Assembly (NCBI GenBank): GCA_016286995.1 | Contig: JAEEVA010000013.1 | Location: 1 to 64,000, forward strand | DNA: 64,000 bases | Direction of reading: 5' to 3' | Origin: Prevotella sp. | GTDB lineage: Bacteria > Bacteroidota > Bacteroidia > Bacteroidales > Bacteroidaceae | Program-made: the position numbers and the translations under genes | In this document: one piece after another, positions 1 through 5,798 of the stretch | How positions within the stretch are numbered: position 1 is the stretch's first letter | Layout of the letters: each line of letters begins with the position of its first letter | Notes under the pieces: generated by a model | The model's database searches: none | Told to the model about the DNA's origin: nothing | Seen by the model: the letters and a program-made list of their open reading frames with translations, nothing else

Positions 1-124
1 ACAACAATTCCCAGTTCTGGTATGTCTGTGCAAAAATGCTCTTTACCGTCTCAACAATATGAGTCCCGTCACCATGCGAAAGCATGATGATAGACACCAA
101 TCCTTTATCGCAAAAATTTTCCAT
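1..124 (-). CDS. Family 2 glycosyltransferase, N-terminal part (runs off window)
   Basis: The first 41 codons are visible. They begin MENFCDKGLVSIIMLSHGDG and continue to ETVKSIFAQTYQNWELL. VSIIM at the start of a Rossmann-like strand, followed by a helix ending in S(I/V)xAQTYxNWEL, is the hallmark of GT-A family 2 glycosyltransferases, which add sugars from nucleotide donors during polysaccharide assembly at the inner membrane face. The ATG overlaps the last 20 bases of the upstream epimerase gene, so the two are probably translationally coupled. It is the last visible gene of the minus-strand exopolysaccharide operon. The catalytic DxD lies outside the window, so the sugar specificity cannot be read. 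Confidence 0.8.
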   Translation of the reverse strand, partial: MENFCDKGLVSIIMLSHGDGTHIVETVKSIFAQTYQNWELL

Positions 125-1154
125 AGAATTGTTTATACCACTCTGCGAACTTCCGCAATCCCTCTCTCAACGTTATCTTTGGTGTAAACCCGAAGTCACG
201 TTCAAGGGCTGTGGCATCCGCATACGTCGTAGGAACATCACCAGGCTGCATGGGAACGAGCTGCTTATGGGCCTCGAAGTCAAAGTCTGCGGGAAGAACA
301 CCGGCACGTACCAGTTCTTCTTGCAGGATATTCACGAAGTCTAGCAAGTTCTCTGGTTGACCACCACCGATGTTATACACAGCATAGGGAGGGATAGGCA
401 GTCCATCCTCACCCTTCTTGCGCTCTGGAGCCTTTTGCATCACACGATATACACCCTCTACGATGTCATCTACATAGGTGAAGTCACGACGGCAGTTGCC
501 GTAGTTGAATATCTGGATGGTCTCGCCCTTCAGCAATTTATTGGTGAAGCCGAAGTATGCCATATCAGGACGACCGGCAGGGCCATATACTGTAAAGAAG
601 CGCAAACCCGTTGTGGGGATGTCGTACAACTTTGAATAACAGTGGGCAAACAACTCATTGCTCTTCTTGGTAGCTGCATACAACGACACAGGATTATCTA
701 CACGATCATCTGTAGAGAACGGCACCTTCTTATTGCCACCATAAACAGAACTTGAAGAAGCATATACCAGATGCTCCACAGGATGATGCCTACAAGCCTC
801 CAGGATATTATAGAACCCTATCATATTACTCTGGATGTAGGCATCAGGATTGGTGATGCTATAGCGCACACCTGCCTGAGCAGCGAGATTTACCACCACG
901 TCAAAGTGGTACTTTTCGAACAAACCGTCAATCAACGCCTTATCAGCCAAGTCACCCTTGACAAACTCATATTCAATTCCCGCAGGTTTAGCCTTCTCAA
1001 TCACACTGAGACGGTAATCTTTCAATGTCGGATCATAATAATCATTCAGATTATCCAGTCCCACGATGGTTCCTTCGCTCAGTTCCTTGAACAAGCGTAG
1101 TACCAAGTTCGAACCGATAAATCCAGCACTTCCTGTAACTAATATAGTCTTCAT
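105..1154 (-). CDS. UDP-glucuronate 4-epimerase-like NAD-dependent epimerase
   Basis: A 349-residue short-chain dehydrogenase/epimerase. The NAD-binding glycine motif TGSAGFIG is at residues 7-14. The catalytic set is the serine cluster YASSSSVYG (about 131-139) and Y159xxxK163. The segment AAQAGVRYSITNPDAYIQSN (91-110) is typical of the UDP-glucuronate 4-epimerase branch, which interconverts UDP-glucuronate and UDP-galacturonate in the cytoplasm; that assignment rests on family resemblance. The gene follows a sugar nucleotidyltransferase, separated only by a period-9 array, and overlaps a glycosyltransferase downstream. This fits supply of uronic acid donors for the exopolysaccharide. A related epimerase (UDP-glucose or UDP-GlcNAc) cannot be fully excluded. 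Confidence 0.85.
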   Translation of the reverse strand: MKTILVTGSAGFIGSNLVLRLFKELSEGTIVGLDNLNDYYDPTLKDYRLSVIEKAKPAGIEYEFVKGDLADKALIDGLFEKYHFDVVVNLAAQAGVRYSITNPDAYIQSNMIGFYNILEACRHHPVEHLVYASSSSVYGGNKKVPFSTDDRVDNPVSLYAATKKSNELFAHCYSKLYDIPTTGLRFFTVYGPAGRPDMAYFGFTNKLLKGETIQIFNYGNCRRDFTYVDDIVEGVYRVMQKAPERKKGEDGLPIPPYAVYNIGGGQPENLLDFVNILQEELVRAGVLPADFDFEAHKQLVPMQPGDVPTTYADATALERDFGFTPKITLREGLRKFAEWYKQFYGKFLR

Positions 1155-1185
1155 ATATTCGTATTATTCGTGTAATTCGTGTTCG
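1155..1185 (-). repeat. Period-9 array bridging stop and start codons
   Basis: On the minus strand the nucleotidyltransferase TAA is followed at once by CGAACACGAAT and then 9-base units (ACACGAATA-like) that run straight into the ATG of the epimerase. The same arrangement, starting with CGAACAC, occurs after the stop codons at 2593 and 2192. Confidence 0.75.
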
Positions 1186-1980
1186 TTACTTACCATATTT
1201 CTCCACAGCCTCGTAGTATGTATCAAGGCTGCCAATATCAAAACGCCCGGCACTCATTGGCCAAGCATGCATGGTCGTATGCTCTACCATATAATGCGCG
1301 AGATTACCTGGTGCATCCTTGCCGCAACCATTATCTACAGAGTGACGTATCAAATCGAGGTCTTTCTTCAGATAGATATAGAATGGAGGCACAGCCCAAT
1401 GACTCTTGGGCACCTGAGGTTTCTCTTCCATACCAAGAACCATGAAGTTCTCATCGAGTTCCACTACGCCAGTACGTTGCAGTTTCTCAATGGAGGGCTG
1501 TTCGTGACACATAATGCACGATGACCCTTTCTCACGAGCAAAGTCTACAAACTCTTGGAACGAGAAGAACAGCAGATTATCCGCCGCTACTACCAACATA
1601 TCATCATCGATGTTCAGTTTCTCCATAGCAAAGAGCAAATCACAAACCGCTCCCAAACGAGTATCATTGGTCTCAGTCCCATCATCTACCACGGTAATAG
1701 GCTTTTTATATCTGACCACGGTTTTGTCGGATTGAACAGATATATTTTTATCCGTATCATCCGTTAGATCTGTGTTCGCATTAACCCATTCTTCAAATAT
1801 CGGAGCAAATTTATGGTTCGTGATAATGATGTGTTCATCTATCTCAGGGATCCTGTCGATATCATCAAGCATTCTTCCCAAGATGGTATTCTCTCCAATC
1901 TTCAACAAAGGCTTCGGAAAGTTCTTCGTCAACTCTCCCAGCCGAGTGGCGTAACCCGCCGCTATTACAACACATTTCAT
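1186..1980 (-). CDS. Sugar-phosphate nucleotidyltransferase
   Basis: 264 residues of the NTP_transferase fold (RmlA/GalU-like). The N-terminal nucleotide-binding signature reads VVIAAGYATRLGELTKNFPK, followed by PLLKIG. A metal-binding region VVAADNLLFF (about 128-137) and a C-terminal FDIGSLDTYYEA helix are also present. Such enzymes couple a sugar 1-phosphate to an NTP. The GHMP kinase upstream could supply the sugar 1-phosphate and the epimerase downstream could modify a UDP-uronate, so a salvage route to UDP-galacturonate is an attractive inference. The sequence alone does not tell UTP from dTTP or CTP, or which sugar is used. The gene is separated from the upstream GxxExxY gene by about 210 bp of repeats. 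Confidence 0.75.
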   Translation of the reverse strand: MKCVVIAAGYATRLGELTKNFPKPLLKIGENTILGRMLDDIDRIPEIDEHIIITNHKFAPIFEEWVNANTDLTDDTDKNISVQSDKTVVRYKKPITVVDDGTETNDTRLGAVCDLLFAMEKLNIDDDMLVVAADNLLFFSFQEFVDFAREKGSSCIMCHEQPSIEKLQRTGVVELDENFMVLGMEEKPQVPKSHWAVPPFYIYLKKDLDLIRHSVDNGCGKDAPGNLAHYMVEHTTMHAWPMSAGRFDIGSLDTYYEAVEKYGK

Positions 1981-2000
1981 ATTTATCTTTTTTATTTGAC

Positions 2001-2198
2001 CACGGATGACTCGGATTGAACGGATTATCTTTTTGTATTGATGACAATCTTGGGAAAGATTGCTTTGTTATGAACAAAGGTTTAATTTTGTTGGAAGATT
2101 GATTGAAAGCTAGCTTTCATAAAGTCTTCAACCAAATAAAACTTATCATCAATATAAAAACATCTGTGTATATCCGTAAGATCTGTGTTCGCTAAACT
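2001..2198. repeat. Foldback element flanked by inverted period-9 arrays
   Basis: At 2001-2030 the plus strand carries CACGGATGA-type 9-base units. At 2163-2198 similar units run in the opposite sense (ATCCGTAAG, ATCTGTGTT). Between them, 2031-2160 folds back on itself: TTTTGTATTGATGA at the left pairs imperfectly with TCATCAATATAAAAA at the right, around a perfect 14-bp palindrome GAAAGCTAGCTTTC at 2105-2118. There is no open reading frame of note. It resembles a MITE-like or gene-less cassette next to the GxxExxY gene. Confidence 0.6.
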
Positions 2199-2563
2199 AC
2201 TATTCTTTCTTTTTCAAGTTCATCGGAGCATCCGAAGTTGTAGAGTAAACCAAGCTTAAAGCCTGTGGCATGAAGGTAATTATAGACCTGAGAACGATGA
2301 GCGTCATCCAATGCGCTTACCGCCTTCAGTTCTATGATTATCTTTCCATAGCAGACAAAATCTGCTTTGTAAGTTTGTTTTAACTCAACACCATCGTAAG
2401 TTATCTTTAGTTCTTTCTCTCGCTCATACGGAATATTGCGTCTCTGGAATTCTATTTCCAGTGCTTCCTGATACACTGCTTCAAGGAAGCCGTGACCAAG
2501 CTTGTTGTAAACATGGAACGCAGCTCCGTTGATTGCATAAGTAAGGTCACTGTATAGCAACAT
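2192..2563 (-). CDS. GxxExxY family protein (PD-(D/E)XK nuclease-like)
   Basis: 123 residues with the family motif GHGFLEAVYQEAL (GxxExxY, about 24-36). A core resembling PD-(D/E)XK nucleases follows: an aspartate in KADFVCYGK and E-L-K in IIIELKAV. No function is established that I can name. The gene sits inside a sugar-nucleotide operon to which it has no obvious metabolic link. It is bordered on both sides by period-9 arrays in direct orientation (2166-2198 and 2564-2598, both reading ATCYGTGTTCGYTAAAC-like on the plus strand). Its start codon is supplied by the end of the right array. This suggests a cassette inserted between the kinase and nucleotidyltransferase genes. Confidence 0.8.
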   Translation of the reverse strand: MLLYSDLTYAINGAAFHVYNKLGHGFLEAVYQEALEIEFQRRNIPYEREKELKITYDGVELKQTYKADFVCYGKIIIELKAVSALDDAHRSQVYNYLHATGFKLGLLYNFGCSDELEKERIVV

Positions 2564-2592
2564 ATCCGTATTATCCGTTTAATCCGTGTTCG
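2564..2592 (-). repeat. Period-9 array between kinase stop and GxxExxY start
   Basis: On the minus strand the kinase TAA is followed by CGAACACGGATTAAACGGAT and a further ACGGAT unit, ending in the ATG of the next gene. Units are 9 bases (consensus about ACACGGATN). It is nearly identical in plan to the array at 1155-1185. Confidence 0.75.
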
Positions 2593-3756
2593 TTAAACAA
2601 AACGAGCGCCATCATCCGGCTTCACCCAGAACACTTGGAATGTTTTTTCATATTCGGGGAACTGCTCCAGATACTTCTCTGTAAGCACTTTCTGTATCTC
2701 CTCTTTATATGCAGGATCGACGAGTGCGATGCAGGCGCCTTTGAAGCCGGCACCAGAGAAGCGGCCACCATAGACGCCGGGGAGGGTGCGCATGATGTCG
2801 TAGATGGCGATGAGCTCGGGGGAGCCACACTCGTAGTTGTGGATACTTGACTCACAGCTATCGAAGGACAGCTTGCCGAAGAGCTTCAGATTGCCGGTCT
2901 CCCAGGCTGTGACGCCCTGGCGTACACGGCGGTACTCGCTATAGAAATGTTCGGCACGGCGTGCGAAACGGGCAGGCATGGCGATGCGTGTCTTGTCGAA
3001 GGTGGCCTTCGGGATGTCGCGGAGGAAGGTCTTGTCGAAGGTCTTCAAGGGCTGGTCGGTATAGGCCAGCATGTTCCATGCGGCAGTCTTACACTCATAG
3101 ACGCGGAGGTTGTAGTCGCTATTGACGAGCGAACGCGTGAGTCCTGAGAAGAAGATGCCGATTTCAAAGAGACCCTCCAAACCTCCCTGTTTAGGGAGGC
3201 TTTCAGTACCGCCACCAAACTTGATATGACGATATTCGTTGGTGTCGCAGTCGAGGAACAGTAACTCGTCTTTCTTGCCGAGGGCAATACAGGCCTGGTC
3301 GAGGAGACCGTTGTTCAAGCCGATATACTCGCGCTCTGCCTCAGAGGCGATCTTCACCACCTCAAAGGGTTGGAGGGTGATGTCGTTGGCTTTGGCAAAG
3401 GCCATGACATAGGCGATGAGCACAGCAGCACTTGAGGAGAGACCTCCCACAGGGAGAGAACCCTGGAGGACGCCATTGATGCCGTGTTTCAGCTCAAAGC
3501 GTTTGCGCAGGGCGTACTTGGCACCACGGGCATAGTCGCCCCAGTGGCGCTCACGAACCTGGGAGGGTGCATCGATCTCGAAGTCGACAAGGCCCTCGAA
3601 GGTCTTGGACTCGAGGTGGACATGACTGTTGTCGTTGATGTCGAACCAGAGGTCGACGCCTTTGTTGATGGCGAAGCCTGTCACCAGGCCATGCTGGTGG
3701 TCGACATGGGCGCCTAAGGGGCAGACGCGGTAGGGGGAGAATATATGGTACTGCAT
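2593..3756 (-). CDS. GHMP kinase, galacturonokinase/galactokinase-like
   Basis: 387 residues with the three GHMP kinase motifs: SPYRVCPLGAHVDHQ (7-21), the ATP-binding LPVGGLSSSAAV (101-112) and GGRFSGAGFKGACIAL near 335-350. The probable catalytic base is D153 in NNGLLDQAC. Ordinary galactokinases have a GRxNLIGEHTDY-like first motif. The form PYR(I/V)CPLGAH(I/V)DHQ is the one I recall from plant galacturonokinase, so the substrate may be D-galacturonate rather than galactose. A nucleotidyltransferase and a UDP-uronate 4-epimerase follow in the same operon, which supports uronate salvage by inference. Residues about 182-196 (TESLPKQGGLEGL) are an insertion encoded by a palindromic repeat. 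Confidence 0.8.
   Translation of the reverse strand: MQYHIFSPYRVCPLGAHVDHQHGLVTGFAINKGVDLWFDINDNSHVHLESKTFEGLVDFEIDAPSQVRERHWGDYARGAKYALRKRFELKHGINGVLQGSLPVGGLSSSAAVLIAYVMAFAKANDITLQPFEVVKIASEAEREYIGLNNGLLDQACIALGKKDELLFLDCDTNEYRHIKFGGGTESLPKQGGLEGLFEIGIFFSGLTRSLVNSDYNLRVYECKTAAWNMLAYTDQPLKTFDKTFLRDIPKATFDKTRIAMPARFARRAEHFYSEYRRVRQGVTAWETGNLKLFGKLSFDSCESSIHNYECGSPELIAIYDIMRTLPGVYGGRFSGAGFKGACIALVDPAYKEEIQKVLTEKYLEQFPEYEKTFQVFWVKPDDGARFV
3170..3201. repeat. Palindromic repeat inserted in frame in the GHMP kinase gene
   Basis: The core CCTCCCTGTTTAGGGAGG is a hairpin of 6-bp arms inside the coding sequence. Read on the minus strand it is AGCCTCCCTAAACAGGGAGG followed by TTTGGAGGGTCT. This closely matches the layout of the inverted repeats around the DUF559 cassette (AGCCCCCTAAGTTAGGGGG followed by TTGGGGGTCT at 54327-54359). 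It adds about 14 residues to the protein without breaking the frame. Confidence 0.6.
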
Positions 3757-3980
3757 ATTTATGTCACACAGATATTTTAAACCTCACACAGAAATCACGG
3801 AAAACACAGAAATCTATATACGAACACGGATGGCACGGATCTCACGGAGAATTTAAAAGGGCACACAGAAATCACAGAAATCACAGAAAGAGACCTAAAG
3901 GTCTAGGGGGGCTCACACAGATAGCACGGATGGCACGGATTTTTTAAGGTCTCGCAGAGAACGCAGAGAACGCAGATAAT
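3757..3980. repeat. Composite intergenic repeat block (period-9 units and palindrome)
   Basis: This 224-bp gap between the 59-aa protein gene and the kinase gene consists almost wholly of 9-base units: CACAGAAAT / CACGGAAAA, CACGGATGG / CACGGATCT, and CGCAGAGAA in tandem. It also holds the 14-bp palindrome AGACCTAAAGGTCT at 3891-3904. I see no gene or clear promoter in it. The same modules in the same orientation recur at 4962-5299. Confidence 0.8.
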
Positions 3981-4160
3981 TTAGCCGATGGTGTAGACCA
4001 GGAAGGTGACGATGAGCATGATGATGGTCAGGATGACGAGGGCTCGCTTCAGCCATTTCTCAAAGGAGCGGCGGAAAGCGATGGCATTGAGGCTGCGCTC
4101 CTTGAAGCGCGTGGCACCATCCTTGCGGTGATGGTGATGATGATGTTTAGAATTAGACAT
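3981..4160 (-). CDS. Small His-rich single-pass membrane protein, 59 aa
   Basis: The reading frame begins MSNSKHHHHHHRKDGATRFK with six consecutive histidines. It ends in one hydrophobic helix, RALVILTIIMLIVTFLVYTI (about 39-58). A good ribosome-binding sequence (AGGAAG) lies about 6 bases before the ATG. The gene starts 12 bp after the stop of the Wza-like gene, so it is cotranscribed with it. I do not recognise a named family. Its place next to the polysaccharide exporter suggests a small accessory membrane component of export. The His cluster could bind metal, but this is conjecture. Codon use and the basic linker before the helix argue that it is real. Confidence 0.65.
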   Translation of the reverse strand: MSNSKHHHHHHRKDGATRFKERSLNAIAFRRSFEKWLKRALVILTIIMLIVTFLVYTIG

Positions 4161-4172
4161 AGCGCTTCCTGA

Positions 4173-4961
4173 TTACTTGAGAATGGTGTATAGCAGCGAT
4201 GCCAGCGATACCAGGATGCTGGTAGAGGTCAGCCAGAGGCTGGTAGACTGTCCAATGCTGGAGTTGCGGGCCTTGACCTTGTTGGGCTCCACATAGACGA
4301 TGTCGTTCTGCTGGAGATAGTAATACGGTGAGCTGATGATGTCGGCATCATTGAGGTTGAGGGTGTGGATCTCCTTGCGGCCACTGGCATCCTCACGAAT
4401 CAGCTTGACACGGTCGCGCACACCATAGATGGACAGGTCGCCAGCCTGTGCCAAGGCCTCGAGGATATTGATCTTCTCGTTGCTGACGGTGAACATTCCC
4501 GGACGGTTGACCTCACCAAGGACGGAAATCTTGTAGTTGGACATGCGTACCGTCACCACGGGATTCTCTACCTCGTTGAGATAGGGCTTAATCTTGTCGT
4601 GGATGAGTTTCTCACACTTGGACTTGGTCAGGCCACCAACCTTGATATGACCCAAGACGGGATAGTCGATATAGCCGTCGTTGTCGACCAGATAGGTCTG
4701 AAGGACAGCCTGTGAATAGGTGCTCCTGGTCTGGTTGTTGTAGATGGACGGCACGGTCAGATTGAAGGGCTCAGCAGCCTCAGGGTTGACGGTGCTGACG
4801 GTGATGGTCAAGATGTCCTTGGGCATGATGTGGGCATCATAGAGGAATTCTGAACGTGAGAAATCGACATAGTCGCTATTCTGCAGGTAGGCGACATTTT
4901 TGACGGAACCACAGGAAGCGAAGAAGCATGCTACTAAAGCAAAGAATACTATTTTTTTCAT
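4173..4961 (-). CDS. Wza-like polysaccharide export lipoprotein
   Basis: 262 residues. A lipoprotein signal peptide ends in the lipobox FFASC, with Cys17 as lipid anchor. A polysaccharide export domain follows (about 40-140, HIMPKDILTITVSTVNPEAA), then an SLBB-type domain (about 150-240, YKISVLGEVNRPGMFTV). A hydrophobic C-terminal helix (LWLTSTSILVSLASLLYTI) would span the outer membrane. This is the outer-membrane channel partner of the Wzc-like protein encoded upstream. The HAD phosphatase and Wzc genes precede it, separated by repeat-rich spacers; the 59-aa membrane protein follows 12 bp downstream. Confidence 0.9.
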   Translation of the reverse strand: MKKIVFFALVACFFASCGSVKNVAYLQNSDYVDFSRSEFLYDAHIMPKDILTITVSTVNPEAAEPFNLTVPSIYNNQTRSTYSQAVLQTYLVDNDGYIDYPVLGHIKVGGLTKSKCEKLIHDKIKPYLNEVENPVVTVRMSNYKISVLGEVNRPGMFTVSNEKINILEALAQAGDLSIYGVRDRVKLIREDASGRKEIHTLNLNDADIISSPYYYLQQNDIVYVEPNKVKARNSSIGQSTSLWLTSTSILVSLASLLYTILK

Positions 4962-5299
4962 AATTTTTGATGTTAATGGGAATTCGGGGAAAAATATAAT
5001 GTCACACAGAAATCACGGAAAACACAGAAATAATAAAAGGCTCGCAGATAGCGCAGAAATCGCAGAAAGAGACCTAAAGGTCTTAGGAGCTCACACAGAA
5101 ATCACAGAAATCACAGAAATCTATATACGAACACGGATAGCACGGATCGCACGGATTTTTTAAGTCCCGCAGAAATAAAGGAAATAAAAGAAAGAGACCT
5201 AAAGGTCTTGAGAACTCACACAGATCGCACTGATCACACGGATTTTTAAAAGGTCTCGCAGATAACGCAGAAAGCGCAGGAAGAGAGGTGAAGGGCTGG
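4962..5299. repeat. Composite intergenic repeat block, second copy
   Basis: This 338-bp gap between the HAD and Wza-like genes is built from the same modules as 3757-3980: CACAGAAAT runs, ATACGAACACGGAT followed by CACGGAT units, CGCAGAAAT units, and two more copies of the palindrome AGACCTAAAGGTCT (5070-5083 and 5195-5208). All period-9 modules have the same orientation. I see no gene in it. Any transcript of the operon must cross it. Confidence 0.8.
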
Positions 5300-5755
5300 T
5301 TAGAAGGGCCACCAGGACTTTTTATGGGTGGTATGGCGGTGGGTGTAGCTGCTACTCTCACTATAGTCTTTCTGGCCGGCGTAGGCCTCATCGAGGAGGT
5401 GGCGCCACTGCTTGCCACGAGACACCATGCGATAGATGGTGCCCCAGTCAGGCAGGCCACCTACATTGCGGTCGTCTATGAAGAGATCGGCCTTCAACTT
5501 GCGCGTGAAGTGCGGGTTGTTGTCGGTCGTCTCTTCAGGATAGTCGCGGTTGGCAGCATAGAACTCCACGCCACGCTCCCTGCACCACTGAATGGCATTG
5601 TCAAGGAGTTCGCCCTCACGACAGGACCAGAGCACCAGACGGTGTCTGTCGGCAATGAGCATCTTCAGCGTCTCAATGGCGAAAGGGCGCTCCTGACCAA
5701 TCTCAGGATATTTGTTTTCGACGATGGTACCGTCGAAGTCCACAGCGATAACCAT
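5300..5755 (-). CDS. HAD-superfamily phosphatase-like protein
   Basis: 151 residues. The HAD nucleophile motif is right at the N-terminus, VDFDGT with Asp6 and Asp8, and an acidic metal-binding motif LFIDDRNVGG lies near residue 100. It is short, without an obvious cap domain, like the small Bacteroides HAD hydrolases of the BT0820 type. The tail is basic and aromatic (HTTHKKSWWPF). The gene lies between the Wzc-like and Wza-like genes, separated from the former by a 43-bp heptad array. A role in dephosphorylating a sugar phosphate or another metabolite for polysaccharide synthesis is plausible, but the substrate cannot be read. Confidence 0.75.
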   Translation of the reverse strand: MVIAVDFDGTIVENKYPEIGQERPFAIETLKMLIADRHRLVLWSCREGELLDNAIQWCRERGVEFYAANRDYPEETTDNNPHFTRKLKADLFIDDRNVGGLPDWGTIYRMVSRGKQWRHLLDEAYAGQKDYSESSSYTHRHTTHKKSWWPF

Positions 5756-5798
5756 AAACTAATTGAGAATTGACAATTGAAAATTGAAAATTGAAATT
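5756..5798 (-). repeat. Period-7 array between Wzc stop and HAD start
   Basis: On the minus strand the Wzc-like TAA is followed directly by AATTTTC-type 7-base units (about five) and then TTTATG, the HAD start codon. Plus-strand units read AATTGAG, AATTGAC and AATTGAA. It is one of the heptad arrays that fill gene junctions in this window. Confidence 0.8.
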
